Origin: CAG-791 sp963650385
Lineage (GTDB): Bacteria; Bacillota; Clostridia; Lachnospirales; Lachnospiraceae
NCBI GenBank assembly: GCA_963650385.1
Contig: CAVJLL010000006.1
Coordinates: 1 to 64,000 of the forward strand
DNA length: 64,000 nt
Direction: 5' to 3'
The notes beneath the pieces were generated by a model. It saw nothing but the letters and a program-made list of their open reading frames with translations. It was not told where the DNA came from and did no database searches. This document shows positions 34,365-41,589 of the stretch, piece after piece. The position numbers were made by a program, and so were the translations under genes. How positions within the stretch are numbered: the stretch's first letter is position 1; every line of letters begins with the position of its first letter.

Positions 34365-34886
34365 CTACTGTCCGATTTTCGTCACCTGGCGCACATAGTC
34401 GCCGGACTCCCCGTCATAGGTTACAATCTGGTCTTCCTGCGCATACGTCATTCCCAGCTCCGCAATGGCGCGGTACTTGACATCATCCAGACTGACGCTG
34501 GAGTTGATCTCCACCTGCTTCTGGCTGTTGTCGCTCTTCAAGGTTGCCAGCTGCGTCTCCAGACTTGCAATTTCCTTCACGGCCGTGGTCACTCTGGACT
34601 GCAGTGACACGTACTGGAACAGAAAATAAGAGATCAGACCGACCATCGCAATGATCGCCGCCACAGCGAGCGGGTTCATGAAGTGCTTGGGCTGCTGCGC
34701 AGGCACTCTTTCTGCATCTGCACGGCGGGAGTAGCTTTTCTCCTCAATTTCATAAGTGTCATAATCCGGTGCTGCCGCACCGTAGACATAGCGGTCAGCG
34801 GCATACGGATTCTGACGATATCCGCTCCTTCCGGAGCTCTGATATGCGTTCCTTCCGGAGCTGCGGTTATAATTTCTGTTTGCCAT
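34365..34886 (-). CDS. ftsL: Cell division protein FtsL
   Basis: A 173-residue protein: a polar N-terminal tail of about 70 residues rich in Arg, Ser and Tyr, one membrane helix (LAVAAIIAMVGLISYFLFQYV), then a coiled coil (VTTAVKEIASLETQLATLKSD). This architecture and the position between rsmH and the PBP identify FtsL, although the sequence family is poorly conserved. AAGAGG lies five bases before the ATG. Confidence 0.82.
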   Translation of the reverse strand: MANRNYNRSSGRNAYQSSGRSGYRQNPYAADRYVYGAAAPDYDTYEIEEKSYSRRADAERVPAQQPKHFMNPLAVAAIIAMVGLISYFLFQYVSLQSRVTTAVKEIASLETQLATLKSDNSQKQVEINSSVSLDDVKYRAIAELGMTYAQEDQIVTYDGESGDYVRQVTKIGQ

Positions 34887-34914
34887 AGTTGCCTCTTTTC
34901 ACCGGGACTTATGC

Positions 34915-35856
34915 TTATTTCCCGGCTTTTTCAAATACACGCAACTTCGAGCTTGCAGCCCGCCGGTTGCGTTCCAGTTCGTCCTCGGACGGGACGATCG
35001 GCTTTCTCGTAATCACTCTTCCCTTTGATTTCCTGCCGCAGACGCAGACCGGAAATTCCGGAGGACACGTGCACGGATTCTCATTCCGCCGGAACGCGTT
35101 CTTGACGATGCGGTCCTCCAGAGAATGGAAGGTGATGATGCAGAGCCTTCCGCCCGGCGCCAGTAGATCAATCAGCTGATCAATGGAATCCTGCAGAACG
35201 TCCAGCTCCCGGTTGCACGCGATGCGGATCGCCTGAAAGGAACGTTTGCAGGGATTGCCGTATTTTTCCTGCATTTTCATGGGAACGCTGGCGCGGATCA
35301 CCCGGACCAGCTCGCCTGTTGTTGTGAAGGGCTTTGCCTCTCTCTCCTGCACGATCCGCCGGGCAATGCCGGATGCATAGCGCTCCTCTCCGTAATCGCG
35401 GAGAATCCGCGTGAGCTCCTCCTGACTTTTCTCATTCACGATATCCGCTGCGGTAACCGGGCCATCCTGGTCCATCCGCATATCCAGCGGCTCGTCGCTG
35501 TTGTAGGAAAACCCACGCTCCGGGTTATCCAGCTGATAGGAGGAGACACCGATATCCAGCAGGATGCCGTCGACCGAAGGGATCTCCAGCTGACGCAGAA
35601 TCTGCGGGATGTGCTCGTAGTTGTCGTGCACAATGGTGACGGCATCGCCGTAAGGCTCCAGCCGCTTTGATGCCGCTGCAATGGCATCCTTATCCTGGTC
35701 AATGCCGATCAGGCGTCCGCCCTCTCTCAGCCGGGCTGCAATCTGCGAGCTGTGTCCAGCGCCGCCCAACGTTCCGTCCACGTAGATGCCGGAGGGCCGA
35801 ATGTTTAAATTCTCAATAACCTCGTCCAGAAGGACGGGAATATGACTGAACTCCAT
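34915..35856 (-). CDS. rsmH: 16S rRNA C1402 N4-methyltransferase RsmH
   Basis: A 313-residue SAM-dependent methyltransferase. Motifs: HIPVLLDEVIENL at the N terminus, VDGTLGGAGHSSQI (SAM binding), GILLDIGVSSYQLD, and the C-terminal TFHSLEDRIVKNAF. It methylates C1402 in the ribosome P site. GGAGG precedes the ATG, and it begins 21 bases after the mraZ stop. Confidence 0.95.
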   Translation of the reverse strand: MEFSHIPVLLDEVIENLNIRPSGIYVDGTLGGAGHSSQIAARLREGGRLIGIDQDKDAIAAASKRLEPYGDAVTIVHDNYEHIPQILRQLEIPSVDGILLDIGVSSYQLDNPERGFSYNSDEPLDMRMDQDGPVTAADIVNEKSQEELTRILRDYGEERYASGIARRIVQEREAKPFTTTGELVRVIRASVPMKMQEKYGNPCKRSFQAIRIACNRELDVLQDSIDQLIDLLAPGGRLCIITFHSLEDRIVKNAFRRNENPCTCPPEFPVCVCGRKSKGRVITRKPIVPSEDELERNRRAASSKLRVFEKAGK

Positions 35857-35877
35857 GGGTCCTTCCCTCCTTCCGGG

Positions 35878-36327
35878 TTAAATCTGGAAACCGCCGGCCA
35901 GAAGCTCATCCGAGATTGCACTGATGTCCTCCGGTGTATGAGCCTCATCGTATGCCGTGTATTCCTCTTCGCTCCAGAGCTCACCTCTGGCTCCCATGCC
36001 GACAAATACAACATTTTTGTCGATGCCTGCCAGCTGGCGCAGCTGCGGAGGAAGGAGAATGCGTCCCTGCTTGTCAATTTCCACTTCCATGGTTCCGGAC
36101 ATAAAGTAGCGCACCAGCTCTCTTGCCTGTCTGGAGTTGGACGGCAGTGCCTTGAGCCGATCCGAGAATGCATTCCAGTCGTCCTCGTCGTAAATCTGGA
36201 GACACTTATCAAAGCCTCTTCCAATCCAGAAGTGGCTTCCCAGTATCTCTCTGAACTTCGCCGGCACTATCAGCCGTCCCTTGCTGTCAAGGGAATGGTG
36301 ATATTCGCCCGAGAACGTCTTCGTCAT
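35878..36327 (-). CDS. mraZ: Transcriptional regulator MraZ
   Basis: A 149-residue protein with two SpoVT/AbrB-like halves, each with a conserved Asp-x-x-Gly-Arg motif (LDSKGRLIVPAKFRE and IDKQGRILLPPQLR). MraZ forms a ring and regulates its own dcw operon by binding TGGG repeats at the promoter. Such repeats are present upstream at 36390-36415. Confidence 0.95.
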   Translation of the reverse strand: MTKTFSGEYHHSLDSKGRLIVPAKFREILGSHFWIGRGFDKCLQIYDEDDWNAFSDRLKALPSNSRQARELVRYFMSGTMEVEIDKQGRILLPPQLRQLAGIDKNVVFVGMGARGELWSEEEYTAYDEAHTPEDISAISDELLAGGFQI

Positions 36328-36389
36328 GATCGGTTTCCTGCAGTCCTCCCACTTCCTGCCACATTTATGTCAGATTTTGGGAATTTCCT

Positions 36390-36415
36390 CCCCATGTACG
36401 CCAATCATAACCCAC
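36390..36415 (-). promoter_or_regulatory. MraZ-binding repeats at the dcw promoter
   Basis: On the minus strand GTGGGTTATGATTGGCGTAC continues into ATGGGG: three TGGG-like units at exact 10-base spacing (the middle one degenerate), as described for MraZ sites. They overlap the -10 region. Confidence 0.7.
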
Positions 36416-36432
36416 TCGGGAGGTTATGACAA
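36404..36432 (-). promoter_or_regulatory. Promoter of the dcw operon
   Basis: On the minus strand TTGTCA and TATGAT are 17 bases apart, about 75 bases before the mraZ start, with MraZ repeats overlapping. Confidence 0.75.
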
Positions 36433-36461
36433 GACTGCGTGCGGAGTTTTCGGTGCAGAAT

Positions 36462-36517
36462 GGTTACTGTACAGACGCCACCCTGTCGTTTGGCTGGCGA
36501 GTGTACTGTAACGACCA
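36462..36517 (+). repeat. Dispersed repeat R1, copy 5, with inverted ends
   Basis: The core GCCACCCTGTCGTTTGGCTG is bracketed by GTTACTGTACA and TGTACTGTAAC, which are inverted repeats with one mismatch. It lies in the gap between the dcw promoter and lgt. Confidence 0.65.
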
Positions 36518-36546
36518 GTCAAACGACAAGGCGTCTGAGTTGCAGC

Positions 36547-36586
36547 GAAAAAGCCGGCCCGTGGGGGAAATTCCCACGAGCCGGCT
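36547..36586 (-). terminator. Terminator after lgt
   Basis: On the minus strand AGCCGGCTCGTGGG and CCCACGGGCCGGCT form a 14-bp stem with one G-T-type mismatch, followed by TTTTT. It lies 35 bases after the lgt stop. Confidence 0.85.
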
Positions 36587-36620
36587 CTTTGCCGATCAAA
36601 ATATATTCACGTTTTGCCGT

Positions 36621-37502
36621 TTACTGCTGTGCTGCCGCTTTGCTCCCGCCGCGGAGCCGGATGATCACAATGGCTGTAATCGATACTGCTGCCATCAGAA
36701 CGCCCATCACCAGATTCACCGGAATGGAGGTGCCTGTGATGTAGAGCTGGTCGGTCCGGATGGCTTCGATCCAGGCTCGGCCGATGCCGTAGCCTGCCAG
36801 ATACAGGAGGAACATCTCGCCCTTAAACCGGCGATGCTTCAGGAACAGCAGCAGGAACACAAGGACGCCCAGGTTCCACATTCCCTCATACAGAAAGGTC
36901 GGATGCACCTGAATGTAGTTGGCGCCCTCCGAAATCTTTGACGCCAGCTCTGCTGTAATGTCCCGCTCCCGCACGGCAGCCACCGGCAGACGCATGGCCA
37001 GCAGGCTGTCTGTGTAGCCGCCGAACACCTCCCGGTTGAAGAAATTCCCCCACCGGCCGATGATCTGGCCGACCAGAAGGCCGAACACCGCCGTGTCCAG
37101 GATCTCCGGGAGATACAGCTTTTTAACAACGCAGTATACGTACGCCGTCAGTATTCCGCCCAGAACGCCGCCGTAAATTGCCAGTCCGCCGGCACGCACA
37201 TTGAAGATCTGCAGCAGGTCGTCCTTGTAGGCGTCCCAGAAAAAGACAACATAATAAATTCTTGCACCGATGAGGCTGAATACGATCAGCCAGATTGAAA
37301 TGTCCCAGTAGGTATCCGGCGACTGTTTCGTTTTCTTCGCGATATGCGTGGCCATGAGAATGCCGCACATCATGCCCAGCGCAATCATGCAGCCATACAG
37401 TGCCACTCGGAAATTCCCGATGTAAAAGGCCTGGGGAACGTTATGAAGGTAAATTCCCAGATGCGGGAACGCAATGTCCATTGAATCCATCTGTTCTGTC
37501 AT
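36621..37502 (-). CDS. lgt: Prolipoprotein diacylglyceryl transferase
   Basis: A 293-residue membrane enzyme that adds diacylglycerol to the lipobox Cys of prelipoproteins. Family motifs: VRAGGLAIYGG, the Lgt signature GQIIGRWGNFFNREVFGG, HPTFLYEGMWN and GRAWIEAIRTDQL. Seven membrane helices are visible. It is likely needed for the three binding lipoproteins in this window. Confidence 0.95.
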   Translation of the reverse strand: MTEQMDSMDIAFPHLGIYLHNVPQAFYIGNFRVALYGCMIALGMMCGILMATHIAKKTKQSPDTYWDISIWLIVFSLIGARIYYVVFFWDAYKDDLLQIFNVRAGGLAIYGGVLGGILTAYVYCVVKKLYLPEILDTAVFGLLVGQIIGRWGNFFNREVFGGYTDSLLAMRLPVAAVRERDITAELASKISEGANYIQVHPTFLYEGMWNLGVLVFLLLFLKHRRFKGEMFLLYLAGYGIGRAWIEAIRTDQLYITGTSIPVNLVMGVLMAAVSITAIVIIRLRGGSKAAAQQ

Positions 37503-37535
37503 CGCTTTGTCTCCCGATTCTCCTGCAGGTGCAGT

Positions 37536-38447
37536 TCACTTTGCTTCCCGGCCTTCCGGGTTCTTTCCCGGAACCGCCGTGCCGCATTTTGCCCCTGTTC
37601 TGTCTCCGATCAGATGAACATCCAGCTGATTAAACGGAATCTCCACCTGCTCTTTTTCAAATGCCAGCCGGATTTTCTCCTGCATATCCCACCGGACATC
37701 CATATAATCCTGAATGGACACTAGGCACCGCACCCCGATCACCACGCTGCTCTCTCCCATTTCCTCCACATAGGTCCGACGGCTTTCCGCATGAATCCTC
37801 GGCTCCTCGTCCATCAGCTTTTCCAGAATCCCCATCGCTCTTCTGACGTCTTCGTCGTAGGAGATTCCAATGGTGATGGACAGTCTCTTTTCTCCGCCTG
37901 TCAGTCCGGAATTCACCACAGCCTTGTTGGTCAGTGTCGAATTCGGGATCACCATGCGCTCCCGCTCCGGCGTGAAGATGGTGGTGTAATAGAGTTCTAT
38001 TTTCTCTACAGTCCCCTGCACATCCTCGCCCTTCACGGTGATGAAGTCACCCTCGCGAAAGGGCTTGAGGAGAAGGAGAAGAACGCCGCCTGCAAAATTA
38101 GACAGCACGCCCTGCGCCGCCAGCGAAATACCGACGCCGGCCGATGCAACCAATGCCGCAATGCTGGATGCCTCTACAATGTTCAGCTGCACGATCATGC
38201 TGACCAGTGTAAAGCCCAGGACCATTGCCTTGATCAGTGCCCGCATGAAGTGCCGCACCGTCGGTGCCGCGCCGGCCTTTTCCAGGTGACGGTCCATCAC
38301 CGACAGAATGCGCTTCAATACCTTGGCAATGACAAAATATACGGCCGCGCATACCGCCGCCCGCAGCAGGAATTCCAGCGCAGAGCCGCCGGCCTTTGTC
38401 AGCCAGTTCTGCAGATCCCAGATTTTCGTCAGCTCATCCTCTGCCAT
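37536..38447 (-). CDS. Small-conductance mechanosensitive channel (MscS family)
   Basis: About 303 residues. Three N-terminal helices lead to the pore helix VASAGVGISLAAQGVLSNFAGG, followed by the beta domain starting FREGDFITVKGEDVQGTVEKIELYYT and the C-terminal alpha/beta domain. It opens under membrane tension to release solutes. ATG 38447 with GAGG seven bases upstream is preferred to a TTG two codons earlier. It starts 13 bases after the ychF stop. Confidence 0.92.
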   Translation of the reverse strand: MAEDELTKIWDLQNWLTKAGGSALEFLLRAAVCAAVYFVIAKVLKRILSVMDRHLEKAGAAPTVRHFMRALIKAMVLGFTLVSMIVQLNIVEASSIAALVASAGVGISLAAQGVLSNFAGGVLLLLLKPFREGDFITVKGEDVQGTVEKIELYYTTIFTPERERMVIPNSTLTNKAVVNSGLTGGEKRLSITIGISYDEDVRRAMGILEKLMDEEPRIHAESRRTYVEEMGESSVVIGVRCLVSIQDYMDVRWDMQEKIRLAFEKEQVEIPFNQLDVHLIGDRTGAKCGTAVPGKNPEGREAK

Positions 38448-38460
38448 GTGCAATCCTCAG

Positions 38461-39558
38461 TTATACGTTAAAGCGGAATAAGATCACATCTCCGTCCTTG
38501 ACAACGTACTCCTTGCCTTCCATGCCGACCTTGCCCTTTTCCCGTGCTGCGGCAAGGCTTCCTTCCTGCAGAAGGACCTCCCAGTTCACGACCTCGGCCT
38601 TGATGAAGCCGCGCTCGAAATCGGAGTGAATCTTGCCGGCCGCCTGCGGCGCCTTGGTGCCGATGCGGATGGTCCAGGCTCTGGTCTCGTCCTCGCCGGC
38701 TGTCAGGAAGCTCATAAGACCCAGCGTGTGATAGCTTGCCTTGATCAGCTTGTCCAGGCCGGATTCCTTAAGCCCCAGGTCCTCCAGGAAGATCTGACGC
38801 TCCTCGTCATCCAGCTCCGAAATCTCCGCCTCCATCTTGGCGCAGAGTGCGAACACCTCGCTGGATGTCTTCTGCGCATAGTCTCTCACTGCCTGTACAA
38901 AGGAATTCGAAGCGCCGTCATCGGCGATATCGTCCTCCGATACGTTGCAGGCATAGATCACCGGCTTTGCTGTCAGGAGACTGTATTCCTTCAGGAGCTT
39001 TGCCTCATCCTCCGAGGGCTCCTCCATCGTCAGAATCGGCTCGCCTGCCTCCAGATGTGCCTTGATGCTCTGCAGATACTCCAGCTCCTTCGCGGCCTCT
39101 TTATCCATGCGGGCCGTCTTGGCCACCTTGGAGATCCGACGCTCCAGCACCTCCAGATCAGCGAAGATCAGCTCCATGTTGATGGTCTCAATGTCACGTA
39201 CCGGGTCCACCGAGCCGTCTACATGCGTCACATTCGGATCCTCAAAGCAGCGCACCACATGCACAATCGCGTCGCACTCACGAATATTCGCAAGGAACTG
39301 GTTTCCAAGACCCTCACCCTTGGAGGCTCCGCGGACAAGACCTGCGATGTCGACAAATTCAATAACCGCCGGGGTGACCTTTTTGGAATGGTACATTTCG
39401 CCCAGCTTCCGGATTCGCTCATCCGGAACCGGAACCACGCCCACATTCGGGTCAATCGTGCAGAAGGGATAGTTGGCCACATCCGCTCCTGCCTTTGTCA
39501 GTGAATTGAACAGCGTACTTTTCCCTACATTGGGAAGACCTACGATACCTAATTTCAT
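38461..39558 (-). CDS. ychF: Ribosome-associated ATPase/GTPase YchF (OLA1)
   Basis: A 365-residue Obg-related P-loop protein. GLPNVGKSTLFNSLT (G1), DIAGLVRGASKGEG (G3), and the ATP-specific NVSE at the G4 position are visible, with a C-terminal TGS domain ending GDVILFRFNV. The family hydrolyses ATP and binds the ribosome. The start has GGAGGG eleven bases upstream. Confidence 0.95.
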   Translation of the reverse strand: MKLGIVGLPNVGKSTLFNSLTKAGADVANYPFCTIDPNVGVVPVPDERIRKLGEMYHSKKVTPAVIEFVDIAGLVRGASKGEGLGNQFLANIRECDAIVHVVRCFEDPNVTHVDGSVDPVRDIETINMELIFADLEVLERRISKVAKTARMDKEAAKELEYLQSIKAHLEAGEPILTMEEPSEDEAKLLKEYSLLTAKPVIYACNVSEDDIADDGASNSFVQAVRDYAQKTSSEVFALCAKMEAEISELDDEERQIFLEDLGLKESGLDKLIKASYHTLGLMSFLTAGEDETRAWTIRIGTKAPQAAGKIHSDFERGFIKAEVVNWEVLLQEGSLAAAREKGKVGMEGKEYVVKDGDVILFRFNV

Positions 39559-39759
39559 ATTCTGTATTACCCTCCTGAAAGCCCTTGATTTTTAAGGCTC
39601 TTTCCACGTTCTGAAATCTCGGGTGTACCCATTGCTGTACCAATGGAATTCTGTACATCGGACGGCTCCGCTTCTCGATCAGCGCCGGTGACAGCAGGCA
39701 TCATTTTACTCCATGAGAGCCCTGCCCGTAAAGATTCCCTCTTTGCGTCTTTCTTGCCA

Positions 39760-39787
39760 AGTTTGTAGAAATGATTCTACAAACTTT
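39760..39787 (+). other. Perfect hairpin in the ychF upstream region
   Basis: AAGTTTGTAGAA and TTCTACAAACTT form a perfect 12-bp stem with an ATGA loop. On the plus strand it is followed by TTATTTT, so it would be a plus-strand terminator, but no plus-strand gene feeds it. Confidence 0.5.
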
Positions 39788-39839
39788 TATTTTCCACAAG
39801 TTTATCACATGAAAAATCGTTATCGATGGGCGTCGAATA

Positions 39840-39869
39840 CAAAAACGGCCCGGATTTCTCCGGGCCGCT
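39840..39869 (-). terminator. Terminator after the acyltransferase locus
   Basis: On the minus strand CGGCCCGGA and TCCGGGCCG form a stem followed by TTTTTG. Confidence 0.8.
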
Positions 39870-39908
39870 GATATCAGATCAATTGTCAGGTTGTGAACAG
39901 ATACGGTT

Positions 39909-41011
39909 TCAGACAATATGATCTCCTGCTGGAGCAGGACGTGTGCCGGAGTGTCCATTCAAAAATCTGCTCAACGGGGTAAGTGAAATCACGAAAGCCA
40001 TTCCCAGTGACAGCCCCCAGATAAGAATCGGACACCACAAAATCAGGAATCCAGAAATCTGTTGGACGAGCCCCAGCAGCAGCGGATGTGCCAGATACAT
40101 AGTGTATCCATACTCAGACATATTCCGCAGTACCTTTTCGGTTCTTCCGCCTGTCGCAATGCCGCCAAAAACGAATTGAAACAATCTGAAAATACTAAAC
40201 GCAATGCCAAACCCAAGAATTGAAAATTCCGTATAAATCAGCTGAGTATCGCCTCCTGCCCCCCCAGACCTGCAAGGCTGCTTTTTACCAATGCCGCAGA
40301 ATATGCCGCAATGAAAATTACAGGAACTGCAGCTATCTCCCATTTGTGAATTTTCATATTGGCAAGATAATGTCCTCCAAGAAAATAAAGAGGCCACCCA
40401 ACCACGAACATCATATCGGCATCTGTAATAACGGACTGAACTCGTGTTAATGCCTCATAGCGACCCACATACGGCACAAGAATTGTGAACACAAAAGCCA
40501 GCATCAAAAAATAAAGCTCCCCGTTTCTTTCCGCACCAATTGCACAGAAAAAAGGAGCAAGAACATATAATGCCGCAAGTGCAGCAACAAACCATGTGTG
40601 ATACTGTCCAAACAGAACATCCTTTACCACTGCATTTATACCGGTTCGTACCGACAGACTTCCGGATTCATATAAAGAAAACACATCCCTTACGCCATAT
40701 ATCAGCATCCACGAAACATACGGTATCAACAGGTTCGGAAGGCTATGGCTCCATATTCCCTTGATACTCCGGTTTTTCTGCAGCATGGCAGCTCCGCTGC
40801 ACATGAAAAACAACGGCACTCCCGCCTTTGCAAAGATGAAGAGAGCATTCACCACCAGCCATATTCCTGAAATGTCCGTCCCATTTCTGAAAGGAGCAGT
40901 CCAGTTTCCGGATAATGTATGCTGCATAATAACCAGAAAACACGCAATTGCCTTCAGCCCATCAATCCAAACGTAATGCTTCGTCTCCGTTGAGTCAAAA
41001 TGCTGCGTCAT
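39909..41011 (-). pseudogene. Acyltransferase-3 family membrane protein, frameshifted at a G7 tract
   Basis: Two overlapping minus-strand frames make one OafA/acyltransferase-3 protein of about 365 residues. The first (41011 to 40238, starting MTQHFDSTETKHYVWIDGLKAIACFLVIMQHT) carries the first eight or so helices and the family His in the first helix. The second (to 39909) carries the last helices (YGYTMYLAHPLLLGLVQ). The shift lies at or near seven G (C on the plus strand, 40259-40265). One base difference restores the gene. It could be a pseudogene, a phase-variable locus or a sequencing error. The locus is AT-richer than its neighbours, suggesting transfer. Confidence 0.8.
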
Positions 41012-41120
41012 GATTTCACTCCTTCAATACTCTGCATGACTGACAACACAAACACCTTTCCGGTCAGTCATGCCAATAACCAGGAATCTGCCCTCTTCTT
41101 CAGAATGATCCGGTTCATGC

Positions 41121-41478
41121 TCAGTTCCATTCCTCCGCCAGGAGAAAATCGCGGATATTCCGGTGTTTGATCCCGTTTCGGCTCATGTCGAACTCATCGA
41201 GAGAAACAACGTACTTTGGGAAATTGTCGCGGATGCCATGATCGGCAATATAATACTTCTCATTGGACGCAAGTATCTGTTTGCCCTGCAAATCCTCCCG
41301 CTTCACCGGATAGAACAGGTATGCCTCGCAGCAGTATCTGATATAGTTCAATATCGTTTCCGGAGCAACGGTGCGCTGCTCGTTTTTCAGAACTTCGCAA
41401 GAGAGGTTGCAGAAAAGGTCGCACCCACATTGGCGATCACATAGGCAATGATCCGTTCCAGCAAATCAACATTCCGAA
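41121..41478 (-). pseudogene. Remnant of an AAA/DUF4143-type ATPase
   Basis: The minus strand shows pieces of the DUF4143 part of an AAA_14 ATPase. NVDLLERIIAYVIANVGATF comes first, then after a frameshift near 41388 the stretch NEQRTVAPETILNYIRYC, then YLFYPVKREDLQGKQ and EKYYIADHGIRD. The C-terminal end NIRDFLLAEEWN follows too soon, so an internal part is also missing. The ATPase domain is absent. It is clearly decayed. Confidence 0.7.
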
Positions 41479-41518
41479 TTTTTCACAGTATATTCCATAT
41501 ATAAATGAAATCCAACGA

Positions 41519-41564
41519 GAAGCGAGCGATTTTGTAAGTCATAACTCACAAAATCGCTCGCTTC
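41519..41564. repeat. Long perfect inverted repeat
   Basis: GAAGCGAGCGATTTTGT and ACAAAATCGCTCGCTTC are perfect 17-bp arms around AAGTCATAACTC. It lies 26 bases after the alpha-galactosidase stop; it may act as a factor-independent RNA end, although no T-run follows. Confidence 0.65.
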
Positions 41565-41589
41565 GATGTAAATGCAAGATATAAAATCG

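Larger units (their letters stand above)
39559..39908. other. Gap between ychF and the broken acyltransferase
   Basis: About 350 bases without a convincing gene. It contains two hairpins (39760-39787 and 39845-39869) and presumably the ychF promoter, which I could not place with confidence. Confidence 0.4.

Noticed and set aside
36441..36620. Possible CRISPR array or tRNA between mraZ and lgt
   Set aside because: Only one R1 repeat copy and a terminator; no regular spacers or cloverleaf.
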